From Sulfitobacter indolifex (GTDB taxonomy: Bacteria > Pseudomonadota > Alphaproteobacteria > Rhodobacterales > Rhodobacteraceae): a stretch of 64,000 bases of DNA. The stretch lies in NCBI RefSeq assembly GCF_022788655.1, contig NZ_CP084951.1, positions 2,852,001 through 2,916,000 of the forward strand, read 5' to 3'. Both the position numbers and the translations under genes were made by a program. The first letter of the stretch is position 1. Every line of letters starts with the position of its first letter. A model generated the notes under the pieces. It was given only the letters and a program-made list of their open reading frames with translations, had not been told where the DNA came from and did not search any database. Positions 1 to 8,659 of this stretch are shown piece by piece.

Positions 1-372
1 GGTCAGCGTGACGCGAAGCCGCGTTGGGTCCAGCACCTCTAGCTTTGCCTCGCCCAAAAACTGCCGCCAGACGGCGGGCGCGCCTAAGGTATAGCCCTTG
101 TCCTCCCGTGCCATGCGCTCAAGCGAGGCAGCCACAGCAGCAGCATCGCAGGGCGTTCCATCGTGGAACTGCACGTCCGGCTCTAGCGAGAAAGTCCAAA
201 CCTTCGCATCCTCCGACACCTCCCAAGACCGCGCCAGCGCCGGGACAAAGCCCTGCCCCTCGCGTTTCACCAGCGTGTCATAGACCGCGTGCAACACCGT
301 CAACTCATCCGTCGCATCGGTGCAGTCATGCGGGTCATGCAACCCCAGCCGTGCCTGTGCGATAATGGTCAT
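1..372 (-). CDS. ABC transporter substrate-binding protein, family 5, no signal peptide (partial)
   Basis: The reading frame opens at the ATG whose complement is at 370-372 and runs off the left edge after 124 codons. The visible part holds typical SBP_bac_5 N-terminal features: a TLVKREGQGFVPALARSWEV stretch, then KVWTFSLEPDVQFHDGTP, matching the family pattern of a 'W-F-L-V-FHDGTP' loop. It starts MTIIAQARLGLHDPHD and has no hydrophobic signal segment, which is unusual for a periplasmic binding protein. Its ATG overlaps the TGA of the upstream ATPase gene (ATGA), so it is translationally coupled to the ABC operon, which also encodes a normal exported binding protein. Whether it binds ligand in the cytoplasm or is exported by another route is not visible here. 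Confidence 0.8.
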   Translation of the reverse strand, partial: MTIIAQARLGLHDPHDCTDATDELTVLHAVYDTLVKREGQGFVPALARSWEVSEDAKVWTFSLEPDVQFHDGTPCDAAAVAASLERMAREDKGYTLGAPAVWRQFLGEAKLEVLDPTRLRVTLT

Positions 373-1403
373 GCGACATCCCTTTCCGGCTCATCAATCA
401 AGTGGCAGGCGACGGTTTGCCCTTCGCCCACATCGCGCAAGGCAGGCCGCTCGGCGGCACAGCGGTCCCATGCAAAGGGGCAGCGGGTGCGGAAACAACA
501 GCCCGAAGGCAGTGACAGTGCCGAGGGCACCTCGCCTGAAAGCTCAATCTCCTCCTTGTCGCGCTTTTCCTTGATGCTGGGCGCGGCAGAGAGCAGCGCG
601 CGGGTGTAGGGGTGGCGCGGACGCGAGAAGAGCACGTCGCGCGGGGCGTTCTCCACCATGAAGCCCAAGTACATGACGCCGATTTTATCGGCGATGTGAT
701 GCACCACCGAGAGGTCATGGCTGATGAAGAGGTAGGCGAGGCCGAATTCATCGCGCAGGTCTTTCATCAGGTTGAGGATCTGCGCCTGAATCGACACATC
801 CAGCGCCGAGACCGGCTCATCCGCGATGATCAGCCCCGGCGTGACCGACAGCGCGCGGGCGATGCCAATCCGTTGACGCTGCCCGCCCGAGAACTGGTGC
901 GGATAGCGCCCGGCGTGTTCCGCGTTCAGGCCAACGCGGGCCAGAAGCGCTTCGATCTTCGCCGGAACCTCGCGCCGCTCGGCGGCAGTCGCGGTCTGCT
1001 GAAGCAGAGGTTCGGCCACGATGTCGCGCACCTTTTGGCGCGGGTTGAGCGAGGCATAGGGGTCTTGAAAAATCATCTGCATCTTGGCGCGAACTGGCAA
1101 CATCTGCGCGAAACCATGGTCGGCTACATCTTCGCCGTCGATCCGCAACGCACCGCCAGTGGGTTTGTAAATCCGCGCAATGGTCTTGGCGACGGTCGAT
1201 TTCCCGCAGCCGCTTTCGCCGACCAACGCCATGATCTCTCCGCGGTTGATGCTGAAGCTGACACCGTTCACCGCCCGCACCACCGGACGATCAAGTCGCG
1301 GCCCCTTTTTGCCAAAGCGCAGCCTGTCAAGCACCGAGCCGCCAAGGGAGAAATGCATCTCAAGATTGCGCACCTCGAGCATCGGTGCGGTGGCGTCGGT
1401 CAT
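369..1403 (-). CDS. Peptide/nickel-type ABC transporter ATP-binding protein (OppF/DppF-like)
   Basis: This 344-residue ATPase energises import of an oligopeptide-like ligand together with the other genes of this operon. Walker A (GESGCGKST) is at residues 62-70, followed by a Q-loop in IFQDPY, an ABC signature in FSGGQRQR, and Walker B plus D-loop in LIIADEPVSALD. The C-terminus has the Cys-containing oligo_HPY region (GCCFRTRC...), typical of OppD/OppF subunits. The start is the ATG at 1403 ([11 protein letters not shown]), because it overlaps the upstream TGA as ATGA; a longer upstream frame lies inside the preceding gene. A ligand cannot be named from sequence. Confidence 0.93.
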   Translation of the reverse strand: MTDATAPMLEVRNLEMHFSLGGSVLDRLRFGKKGPRLDRPVVRAVNGVSFSINRGEIMALVGESGCGKSTVAKTIARIYKPTGGALRIDGEDVADHGFAQMLPVRAKMQMIFQDPYASLNPRQKVRDIVAEPLLQQTATAAERREVPAKIEALLARVGLNAEHAGRYPHQFSGGQRQRIGIARALSVTPGLIIADEPVSALDVSIQAQILNLMKDLRDEFGLAYLFISHDLSVVHHIADKIGVMYLGFMVENAPRDVLFSRPRHPYTRALLSAAPSIKEKRDKEEIELSGEVPSALSLPSGCCFRTRCPFAWDRCAAERPALRDVGEGQTVACHLIDEPERDVA

Positions 1404-2395
1404 GCGGAATCTCCGGGGCTCAAGGGGAAGTGGCAGGCGGCGGAAAGCGATCCCCGCTGCGCGGAGAGGCTTGGCTCGACCTCGGCGCAAAGCGCCTGCG
1501 CGCGAGGGCAGCGGTCGCGGAAGTTGCAGCCTTTGGGCAGGTTGCGAATGTCCGGCACGGTGCCGGGGATCTGGGTCAGCCGTTCGTGGCGGTTCGACAG
1601 ATCGGGGATGCTGTCGATCAGCCCGCGGGTATAGGGATGCGCGGGGGCTTCGATCAGCTCGCGGGTGCGCCCACGTTCGACCACATTGCCGCAGTAGAGC
1701 ACCGTAATGTGGTCGGCCATTTCCGAGACCACGGCCAGGTCGTGAGTGACAAGGATCATCGAAGCGCCCTTCTCGGCGATCTGGCGGCGCATGAGTTTGA
1801 GGATCTGACTTTGAATGGTTACGTCGAGCGCGGTGGTCGGCTCATCTGCGATGATGAGCCGGGGCCGCGCCAGAAGGGCGATGGCGATAACGACTCGTTG
1901 GCGCATGCCGCCGGAGAACTGATGCGGATAGGCCTTGAGCCGCTCTTCGGCCTGACTGATGCCGACGCTTTCCAACATCTCAACACAAGCCGCATGACGC
2001 GCTCTGACGTCAAGATCGCTGTGCAGGCGCAGCACTTCGTCCATCTGCCGACCGACAGAGTGCAGCGGGTTAAGCGAAGTCATCGGGTCTTGGAACACCA
2101 TCGAAATGTCACGCCCCCGGATCTCGCGCAGCCGCGCTTCGCCAGCTTTCACGAGGTCTTCGCCGTCGAGCAGGATCTCCCCGCCTTCGATCTTGCCGGG
2201 GCAGTCGATCAGCCCGAGGATCGAGAAACCGACGACAGACTTGCCGCCACCGCTCTCGCCCACCAGTCCCATGACCTCGCCCGCCGCGATGTCAAAGCTG
2301 ACGCCGTTCACGGCCTTTACGGTGCCCGCGAAGGTGTGGAAATGGGTCCGCAAATCGCGCACTTCGAGCAGTTTTTTCGGTGCTGTGTCCGCCAT
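1400..2395 (-). CDS. Peptide/nickel-type ABC transporter ATP-binding protein (OppD/DppD-like)
   Basis: This is the second ATPase of the importer, 331 residues. Walker A is GESGGGKS at residues 46-53, with Gly where Ser is more usual, which is tolerated. It has the FSGGMRQR signature, [12 protein letters not shown]alker B and an oligo_HPY C-terminus ([12 protein letters not shown]). Its ATG shares one base with the TAA of the upstream permease (TAATG), so the two are coupled. Paired OppD and OppF-type ATPases plus two permeases are the standard layout for this transporter class. Confidence 0.93.
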   Translation of the reverse strand: MADTAPKKLLEVRDLRTHFHTFAGTVKAVNGVSFDIAAGEVMGLVGESGGGKSVVGFSILGLIDCPGKIEGGEILLDGEDLVKAGEARLREIRGRDISMVFQDPMTSLNPLHSVGRQMDEVLRLHSDLDVRARHAACVEMLESVGISQAEERLKAYPHQFSGGMRQRVVIAIALLARPRLIIADEPTTALDVTIQSQILKLMRRQIAEKGASMILVTHDLAVVSEMADHITVLYCGNVVERGRTRELIEAPAHPYTRGLIDSIPDLSNRHERLTQIPGTVPDIRNLPKGCNFRDRCPRAQALCAEVEPSLSAQRGSLSAACHFPLSPGDSA

Positions 2396-3267
2396 TATTT
2401 CAACCTTGGATTCAGTTCGTCGCGCAGGAAATCACCAAAGAGGTTGATGCCGAAGACCAGCATCATGATTGCGACGCCGGGGAAGACGCTGGTCCACCAA
2501 AGGCCCGAAAACAGTACGTCAAACCCGTTTTTGATCAGCAGCCCCAGCGATGGCTGGGTGATCGGCACGCCCACGCCGAGGAAGGACAGCGAGGCTTCGA
2601 TCAACACGAAGGTACCGACCTGAATGGTGGCGATAACGATGAGCGGCGTGAGCACATTAGGCAGCACATGTTTGCGGATGATCTTGGCATTGGGCAGGCC
2701 CGCGACCTTGGCCGCCTGCACATATTCCTTTTCGATCTCCGACAGGGTCGAGCCGCGCACGGTGCGGGCATAGACCACCCAACCCACCGCCGTCAGCGCG
2801 ATCAGCACCTTATCGACGCCGGTGCCCACGGCGGACATGAGAAACAGAGCGATCAGGATCGACGGGAAGGACAATTGGATGTCGGCAATCCGCATGATCA
2901 CGCTATCGACCAAGCCACCATAAAACCCGGCGATCAGCCCCAGCAGCGTGCCGATGACACAGGACGCAACCATCGCCACCAACCCGATGAACAGCGAAAT
3001 CCGCGCGCCATAGAGGATCGACGCCCAAACGTCGCGCCCCTGCCCGTCGGTGCCGAGCCAGAACTGCGGGTCGCCACCGTCGAGCCAGACGGGCGGCTTG
3101 TAGCTGTCCATCAGGTTCAGCGCCGCAATGTCATAAGGGTTCTGGCTCACAACAAAGGGGCCGACCAGCACCGCCAGCGCAAAGAACGCCATCAGTGCGC
3201 TGCCGATCATTGCCGAGGAACTGCGCCGGTAGTTGTAGAAAAATTCGGATTGGAAGAATGCCGTCAT
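2395..3267 (-). CDS. Peptide/nickel-type ABC transporter permease (DppC/OppC-like)
   Basis: This is a 290-residue inner-membrane permease. After an amphipathic start and a first membrane span (around residues 20-40) comes a periplasmic segment containing the GTDGQGRDVWASILYGAR motif characteristic of DppC/OppC proteins. Five further hydrophobic segments and the EAA-type loop (YVQAAKVAGLPNAKIIRKH) that contacts the ATPases follow. It lies 10 bases downstream of the DppB-like permease in the same operon. Confidence 0.93.
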   Translation of the reverse strand: MTAFFQSEFFYNYRRSSSAMIGSALMAFFALAVLVGPFVVSQNPYDIAALNLMDSYKPPVWLDGGDPQFWLGTDGQGRDVWASILYGARISLFIGLVAMVASCVIGTLLGLIAGFYGGLVDSVIMRIADIQLSFPSILIALFLMSAVGTGVDKVLIALTAVGWVVYARTVRGSTLSEIEKEYVQAAKVAGLPNAKIIRKHVLPNVLTPLIVIATIQVGTFVLIEASLSFLGVGVPITQPSLGLLIKNGFDVLFSGLWWTSVFPGVAIMMLVFGINLFGDFLRDELNPRLK

Positions 3268-3277
3268 GTCACCGCCC

Positions 3278-4243
3278 TCATTTCAGCGTGATGCGCGGGT
3301 CGATCAGCGTGTAGACGATGTCGACAAGGAAATTGATCACCACAAAGATCAGTGCGACCAGCATCAGGTAGACCACGATCACCGGGCGGTCGGCGCGGTA
3401 GATGCTGTCGATCAAGAGCTTGCCCATACCGGGCCAAGAAAAGATCGTCTCGGTGATGGTGGCAAAGGCGATGAGGTCGCCCAGTTGCAGGCCAAAGATG
3501 GTGATAACCGGAATGAGTGCGTTTTTCAGCCCGTGTTTATAAAGCACATCGCGGCGCGTTGCCCCTTTGGCGCGAGCGAACTTCATGAAGTCCTGCCGCC
3601 CGACCTCCATCATGCCTGCGCGGGTCATGCGCAGCAGGATCGCCATGGTGGCGAGTGAAAGAGTCACAGCGGGCAGAATGATGTGATGCCAGCCGTCTGC
3701 GGTCAGCAGACTGATGCGCAGGCCGAAAATCTCGGCAGTGTCGCCCCTGCCCGAGGAGGGAAAAATGCCCCAATGCACGGCAAAGAGAAAGATCAGCACC
3801 ATGCCGACCCAGAAACCCGGCAGCGAAATACCCAAGAGCGAGCCTGCCATGATGGTGCGGCTGATGCGGCTGTCGGGGTTCGCCCCGGCATAGACGCCAA
3901 GCGGAATGGCCACCGCGAGGGCCAACGCCATGGCGACCAGCACCATCTCGACGGTTGCGGGAAGGCGTTCGAGGATCAGCGTCATCGCGGGCTGGCGGAA
4001 GACATAGGAGTTGCCAAAATCGCCCTGCAACAGACTGGTGATAAACCGCCAGTATTGCACCAGCAGCGACTGATCGAGCCCGAGGATACGCCGCGCCTGC
4101 GCGATCTCGGCATCGGTGGCGTCGATGGGCACGACCATGAACACCGGGTCGCCGGTGAAACTCATCATCAAAAAGACGATCACAGAGACGACCCAGAGCA
4201 CGAGGCTCATCTGGATCAGGCGTTTCAGCAGATATCCGAACAT
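3278..4243 (-). CDS. Peptide/nickel-type ABC transporter permease (DppB/OppB-like)
   Basis: This is a 321-residue inner-membrane permease of the DppB type. It starts MFGYLLKRLIQMSLVLWVVS, the usual N-terminal span, and carries the LGLDQSLLVQYWRF segment and an EAA loop (FARAKGATRRDVLYKHGLKN). Several later hydrophobic spans complete the fold. It is the first permease of the operon, separated from the binding-protein gene by 74 bases that contain a strong hairpin. Confidence 0.93.
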   Translation of the reverse strand: MFGYLLKRLIQMSLVLWVVSVIVFLMMSFTGDPVFMVVPIDATDAEIAQARRILGLDQSLLVQYWRFITSLLQGDFGNSYVFRQPAMTLILERLPATVEMVLVAMALALAVAIPLGVYAGANPDSRISRTIMAGSLLGISLPGFWVGMVLIFLFAVHWGIFPSSGRGDTAEIFGLRISLLTADGWHHIILPAVTLSLATMAILLRMTRAGMMEVGRQDFMKFARAKGATRRDVLYKHGLKNALIPVITIFGLQLGDLIAFATITETIFSWPGMGKLLIDSIYRADRPVIVVYLMLVALIFVVINFLVDIVYTLIDPRITLK

Positions 4244-4275
4244 CGGCGGCTACAGTCTTTCGGCAAGGGGAGGAA

Positions 4276-4304
4276 GACCCCGGCAGCGCTTGGCCGCCGG
4301 GGTC
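4276..4304 (-). promoter_or_regulatory. Intercistronic hairpin between binding-protein and permease genes
   Basis: GACCCCGGC at 4276-4284 pairs perfectly with GCCGGGGTC at 4296-4304, with an 11-base loop. There is no T-run after it in the direction of transcription, so it is probably not a full terminator. Hairpins at this place commonly stabilise the upstream binding-protein mRNA or reduce read-through, giving more binding protein than permease. The function is inferred; the pairing is directly visible. Confidence 0.6.
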
Positions 4305-4317
4305 GCGGGGGCGTGGC

Positions 4318-5877
4318 TTATTCGGCCACGTCCATGTCGTAGGCCCAGATGAACTTATCCACGCGCGGCGAAAGGCTGACACCATCGCGTTTGGCATAGA
4401 TGTCCTGCTCGTAGTGGACCGGGATCATCGGAATATCGGCCAGCAGGATTTTCGAGGCTTCCTGTAGATACTGGTCCCGTTCTTCGATGCTGGGCGTGGC
4501 GTCGGCCTTATCGACCAGCGCATCCAGTTCCGGGTTGGAGTAGGAGCCGCGGTTGACCTGCCCGTAGCCTTCTTTCTTGTCGCGGGTGTAGAACAGCGCG
4601 CCATACATCGAGCCCGCATCGCCCGCCGGCACATCCCAGCCCGACATGATAAAGCTCGATTGCTCCGTCGGCACGCGGATGTAGCCCCAGAAATTCGATT
4701 TGGGCATGATGTTCAGCTGCAGATCGATGTTGATCTTGGCCAGCATCGACGCCAGCGCCTGCGCGATCTGCGCGTCGTTGACGTAGCGGTTGTTGGTGGC
4801 GTCGAGCGTCATGGTGAAGCCGTCGGCATAGCCCGCCTCGGCCATCAGTTCCTTGGCCTTTTCGATGTCCACGGGGTACATCTCGCGGAAGCTCATGCCG
4901 TCGGCATAGCCGATGTGGCTTTCTGGAACGAATTGGTCACTGGGTGTCGCGAGCCCGTTCATGACGATCTTGTTGATCGCATCGGTGTCGACCGCGCGGG
5001 CGATGGCTTCGCGCACCCGCTGGTCAACCATCGGGTTGTCACCCTCAATGGTGGGCGATTTGGCACGGGTGTCCATCGCAAGCACGACGTTCAAGAGGCT
5101 CGGGCGGGTGACGACCTCAAAACCCTCTTCGCGTTTGACCCGGTCCACGTCGCGTACGGCGAGGTCTTGAATCACGTCCACCTCGCCGGTCAACAGCGCG
5201 GCAGTGCGGGTCGCCGGATTGGTGATCGGGCGGAAGGTCACCGTGTCGATCTTAGGCGCGCCGGCCCAGTAGCCGTCAAAGGCATTCAGGGTCAGTTTCT
5301 CTTCCTTGATCCACTCACCAAGTTTGTAAGGCCCGGTGCCCATCGGCTCGAGGTCCATCTTCTCGTCGCCGGTGGCTTCGGTGTATTCACTGTCGAGGAT
5401 CAGCAATTCGGCCAAATCGTTGGGCAGCACCGCATAGGGCTTTGGCGTTGTGATTTCGACTGTCAGATCATCCACGGCGGTAATAGAGGCGATATTCGCG
5501 ACCAGATCGGGGCGGATCGACTCTCGGGCTTTTTCGACAGTGAAAACCACGTCTTCGGCAGTGAAATCATTGCCGTTGTGGAATTTCACCCCCGCGCGCA
5601 GCTTGAACCGCCAAGTCGTGTCATCGACGTTTTCCCAGCTTTCCGCGAGGCCGGGACCAAAGGACAGATCGGCGCTGCGTTTCACCAGCGGATCATAGAG
5701 GTGGTAATACATGATGTTCGAGGACAGCTCTTCGCCCGCCAGCGGGTAAAGGTGGCTGGGGTCGGACGTCAGGCCGATGGTTACGGCCTTTTCGGCCAGC
5801 GCCACGCCCGCCGTGGTGGCCATCAAGGCCAGACCGAGGGCAGCGACACGCAGCGCGGTTTCACTCAGGTATTTCAT
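4318..5877 (-). CDS. ABC transporter substrate-binding protein, family 5 (peptide/nickel type)
   Basis: This is a 519-residue periplasmic binding protein. The chosen ATG at 5877 gives MKYLSETALRVAALGLALMA followed by a signal-peptidase I type site near GVALA-EK; upstream GGAGAAA serves as ribosome binding site. The mature part has the family features LAESWENVDDTTWRFKLR and FHNGNDFTAEDVVFTV. It is the first transporter gene of the operon, followed by two permeases, two ATPases and a second binding protein lacking a signal sequence. Substrate is unknown; the shared GntR-type operators suggest a link to the hydantoinase-like gene at 7224. Confidence 0.93.
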   Translation of the reverse strand: MKYLSETALRVAALGLALMATTAGVALAEKAVTIGLTSDPSHLYPLAGEELSSNIMYYHLYDPLVKRSADLSFGPGLAESWENVDDTTWRFKLRAGVKFHNGNDFTAEDVVFTVEKARESIRPDLVANIASITAVDDLTVEITTPKPYAVLPNDLAELLILDSEYTEATGDEKMDLEPMGTGPYKLGEWIKEEKLTLNAFDGYWAGAPKIDTVTFRPITNPATRTAALLTGEVDVIQDLAVRDVDRVKREEGFEVVTRPSLLNVVLAMDTRAKSPTIEGDNPMVDQRVREAIARAVDTDAINKIVMNGLATPSDQFVPESHIGYADGMSFREMYPVDIEKAKELMAEAGYADGFTMTLDATNNRYVNDAQIAQALASMLAKINIDLQLNIMPKSNFWGYIRVPTEQSSFIMSGWDVPAGDAGSMYGALFYTRDKKEGYGQVNRGSYSNPELDALVDKADATPSIEERDQYLQEASKILLADIPMIPVHYEQDIYAKRDGVSLSPRVDKFIWAYDMDVAE

Positions 5878-5965
5878 CGCAGGTTTCTCCACTGTTGGAT
5901 GGGGGACGGGGCCGCTTTTTCGGCCCTCTTTCATTGTTGTCTTGAGAATTTCATGAAAGCGCCGT

Positions 5966-6358
5966 TCAGTGCCCCGGGCGCGCGGTCTGGACCTCAATCT
6001 GGTAACCTTCGGGGTCGTTCATCGCGAAGGCGCGGATGCCCAGCTCGTCGCTGTCGAACATCTGGGTCAGACCGGGGACGGCATTGGCCTCGGCCCAAGC
6101 ATACCAAGCATCCACATCCGGCACCCGCAGGCAAAGCTGCACGGTCTTTTTGTCCTGCCATTTCTGCATGCCGCGGGTTTCATCCACGAGGCCGACATGG
6201 GCTTGACCGTCAATGCGGTAGATCTTGGACCAGCCCTGATCGATGGCGAGCGTGAGACCCAACACGTCTTCGTAAAAGCGCATCGCTGTCGGCAGATCAC
6301 GGTAGTACTGGAAGGTGATCGCCAGAACAATACCGCCCTCAGGTCGTTGCGCCTGCAT
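5966..6358 (-). CDS. VOC-family (glyoxalase/bleomycin-resistance fold) protein
   Basis: This is a 130-residue single-domain protein of the vicinal oxygen chelate fold. It shows the beta-alpha-beta pattern ITFQYYRDLPTAMRFYEDVLGL at residues 14-35 and the C-terminal AFAMNDPEGYQIEV strand, with a Glu at the usual metal-ligand position. The exact enzymatic activity (isomerase, dioxygenase or binding) cannot be told. It sits between the GntR gene and the ABC operon on the same strand, about 90 bases upstream of the binding-protein start, and has a GGTAT-repeat operator candidate just before it. Confidence 0.85.
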   Translation of the reverse strand: MQAQRPEGGIVLAITFQYYRDLPTAMRFYEDVLGLTLAIDQGWSKIYRIDGQAHVGLVDETRGMQKWQDKKTVQLCLRVPDVDAWYAWAEANAVPGLTQMFDSDELGIRAFAMNDPEGYQIEVQTARPGH

Positions 6359-6381
6359 AGAGTCCCCACTGCGTTCCTAAT

Positions 6382-6400
6382 TGGTATCCATACGGTATAC
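6382..6400. promoter_or_regulatory. Candidate GntR operator upstream of VOC/ABC operon
   Basis: TGGTATCCATACGGTATAC contains two GGTAT(A/C)C repeats 11 bases apart. It lies 24-42 bases before the VOC gene start. The same repeat unit occurs at 7151-7170 in the divergent GntR/hydantoinase intergenic region. FadR-subfamily regulators commonly bind TGGTATACCA-like sequences, so this is a plausible site for the GntR protein encoded at 6452-7099. Confidence 0.6.
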
Positions 6401-6451
6401 ACTCGGAATGCTGAGTCAACCACCTTTGCGGTGGCGCTGCTTCAAGCGGGA

Positions 6452-7099
6452 TCAGAATGGGTGATAAATGTGCGAAATGATCGATTTTCGAACATTACTG
6501 AGATGCAGCTTCATCGCAGCGCTGGCTGCTTCGGGTTCCCCGGCGATAACCGCGTCGATCAAAGCGATATGTTCCTCGCAACCCGGGACCAGACGATCGG
6601 GGATGGAACCTTGATCATACATACCGGTTTTGACCTTAAGACTTTCGATCAGCTCGAGCAAAAGATTGGAGCCAGCCATCTCGGCAAGGATGAAGTGAAG
6701 CCGCATATCGAGGGCCGAATGCTCTGCCGCCGTGGGGCGCGGGCCATCTATAAACCCTTGCATTTTATTGCGAATATCGCTCAATTCGGCGGTGGACTTG
6801 CCCGAAGACGCGGCTTTGCGTGACGCCTCACATTCCAGCAAGCTACGCACGTGGAGGATCTCCATAATCTCATTTAAAGACACGCTCGAAACAACCGGCG
6901 CGCTGCCCGCACTGCGCTTGGCAAGGCCCTCGCTGACCAATTGGCCGATCGCCTCGCGCACTGGTGTGCGCGACACGCCCAGATGGTCCGCAAATTTCTT
7001 CTCGCTCAACCGGGTGCCCGGCTCTAACGTTCCATCAAGGATCATCGCCTTCAGCCGCTTAAAGGTGGTATCCCCCAGCGTCTCTGTCTTATCGGCCAT
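6452..7099 (-). CDS. GntR family (FadR/FCD subfamily) transcriptional regulator
   Basis: This is a 215-residue regulator. The N-terminal winged helix-turn-helix covers about residues 10-75, with TRLSEKKFADHLGVSRTPVR being the classic GntR recognition region. The rest is an all-helical FCD ligand-binding domain including a His in HFILAEMAG. A strong GGGAGGTGAC ribosome binding site precedes the ATG. It diverges from the hydantoinase-like gene at 7224. GGTATAC repeats lie between the two and again before the VOC/ABC operon, so it probably controls both and itself. Confidence 0.93.
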   Translation of the reverse strand: MADKTETLGDTTFKRLKAMILDGTLEPGTRLSEKKFADHLGVSRTPVREAIGQLVSEGLAKRSAGSAPVVSSVSLNEIMEILHVRSLLECEASRKAASSGKSTAELSDIRNKMQGFIDGPRPTAAEHSALDMRLHFILAEMAGSNLLLELIESLKVKTGMYDQGSIPDRLVPGCEEHIALIDAVIAGEPEAASAAMKLHLSNVRKSIISHIYHPF

Positions 7100-7150
7100 G
7101 TCACCTCCCTTTGGCGTCTAATACGCCGCCCCACGCAATATGTCTTTAAA

Positions 7151-7170
7151 CGGTATACCAAATGGTATAC
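7151..7170. promoter_or_regulatory. Candidate GntR operator in divergent intergenic region
   Basis: CGGTATACCAAATGGTATAC holds two GGTATAC units, each overlapping a GTATAC palindrome. It sits almost midway between the GntR start (7099) and the hydantoinase-like start (7224), so a single bound regulator could control both promoters. It is the same element as the one at 6382-6400. Confidence 0.65.
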
Positions 7171-7223
7171 GCACGGCATAACTATTTTCAACGTCGTTGA
7201 CACAGCATATCGTCGAGGTCGCC

Positions 7224-8615
7224 ATGCAAAGCAAACAGATTGATACCATCATTCGCGGCGGCACTGTTGTGACCCCATCTGGTAAGGCGGTTCGGGACAT
7301 CGCCATTTCGGAGGGCAAGATCGCAAAGCTGGGCGAGGCCATTGCCTCTTCGGCCCCTATTGAAATTGATGCCCGCGGGCTGCTTGTCCTACCGGGCGGC
7401 GTCGACACCCACTGCCATATCGAACAGATGTCCGGCGCCGGGCTGATGAACGCCGACACATTCCGCAGTGCCACCCGTTCCGCCGCGATGGGCGGGACGA
7501 CGACGACCGTCTCATTCGCGGCACAACATGCGGGCCAGAAAATGCGGCAGGTGGTCGGGGACTATGCCGCGCTGGCTGAAAAGGGCGCGGTAATCGACCA
7601 TGCCTTTCACATGATTGTCGCCGATACCGGCAACGGCAACCTGGCACAGGACATTCCCACATTGATCGCCGAGGGGCATCGTTCAATCAAGATTTTCACG
7701 ACCTACGCAAAAGTGCGCCAAGATGACAAATCAATCCTCGACATCCTCGCCTTGGCCCGCGACGCGGGCGCGCTGGTTTGCTTCCACGCTGAGAATGACG
7801 GGCTGATCGGCCATATGACCGAAAAGCTACTGGCCGAGGGCAAGATCGCGCCGAAATACCACGCTGCCTCCCACCCCCGCGCGGCCGAGGTTGAGGCCAT
7901 CGACCGGATGTGCCGCTTTGCCGAATTCACCGGGGCGCGGATAATGATCTTTCACGTCTCGACCCGCGAAGGGGCCGAGATCATCCGCGCGGCCCGTGCC
8001 CGTGGCGTAAAGGTGCAGGCCGAGACCTGCCCGCATTACCTGTTTATGACCGAGGACATTTTGGAGCGCGAGAACCCGGCCCGCTTCATGTGCTCCCCCC
8101 CGCAACGTAGCCTCGACGACCAAGAGGCGCTTTGGGACGCCATGGCCGATGGCACGATTGAGCTCATCACCTCGGACCATGCGCCCTACCGCATGGATGC
8201 GAGCGGCAAGTTCGCCCATGGCAAGGACGCCCCCTTTAATCAAATCGCCAATGGGATGCCGGGGTTGGAAACGCGCTTGCCGCTGATGTTCAACGCTATG
8301 GTGAGCGAGGGGCGCATGGGGGTTGAGGCTTTCGCACAGCTGACCGCCACCGCCCCTGCTCGGGCCTTTGGTTTGGCCGGCAAAGGTGCGATTGTCGAAG
8401 GGTTCGACGCGGATCTGGCGGTATGGGATCCGGAACTGTCATATACCTATGGCGCCGATGATCTTCATGACAACACAGGGTACAATCCCTTTAAGGGCAC
8501 CACTGTCAAAGGCCTTCCGCGCCATGTCTTCTCACGCGGGGAAATGCTGGTGCGCAATCGGACCCTTATGACAGAAGCGCCTCGTGGGTGCTGGCAGCCG
8601 ATGAGCGCCGGATAG
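7224..8615 (+). CDS. Dihydropyrimidinase/hydantoinase-family cyclic amidohydrolase
   Basis: This is a 463-residue member of the amidohydrolase superfamily that hydrolyses cyclic ureides or related amides. Metal ligands are visible: DTHCH at residues 61-65, the lysine to be carboxylated in SIKIFTTY near 152, His in VCFHAEND, His in IFHVST, and Asp in TSDHAP. The start is the ATG at 7224, with GAGG six bases upstream. It diverges from a GntR regulator and shares an operator region with the peptide-type ABC operon, so it probably acts on the imported compound. It differs clearly from the dihydropyrimidinase at 48147, and no M20-type carbamoylase lies beside it. Confidence 0.9.
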   Translation: MQSKQIDTIIRGGTVVTPSGKAVRDIAISEGKIAKLGEAIASSAPIEIDARGLLVLPGGVDTHCHIEQMSGAGLMNADTFRSATRSAAMGGTTTTVSFAAQHAGQKMRQVVGDYAALAEKGAVIDHAFHMIVADTGNGNLAQDIPTLIAEGHRSIKIFTTYAKVRQDDKSILDILALARDAGALVCFHAENDGLIGHMTEKLLAEGKIAPKYHAASHPRAAEVEAIDRMCRFAEFTGARIMIFHVSTREGAEIIRAARARGVKVQAETCPHYLFMTEDILERENPARFMCSPPQRSLDDQEALWDAMADGTIELITSDHAPYRMDASGKFAHGKDAPFNQIANGMPGLETRLPLMFNAMVSEGRMGVEAFAQLTATAPARAFGLAGKGAIVEGFDADLAVWDPELSYTYGADDLHDNTGYNPFKGTTVKGLPRHVFSRGEMLVRNRTLMTEAPRGCWQPMSAG

Positions 8616-8636
8616 GGGCGCCTTCGCAGCGCCCCT
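8614..8636 (+). terminator. Rho-independent terminator of the hydantoinase-like gene
   Basis: AGGGGCGC and GCGCCCCT form a perfect 8-bp stem around a 7-base loop, overlapping the TAG stop and followed shortly by CTTTT. It lies between the convergent ends of this gene and the TRAP binding-protein gene. Confidence 0.7.
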
Positions 8637-8659
8637 GCCCTTTTGCGTAGTCTTGAGGC

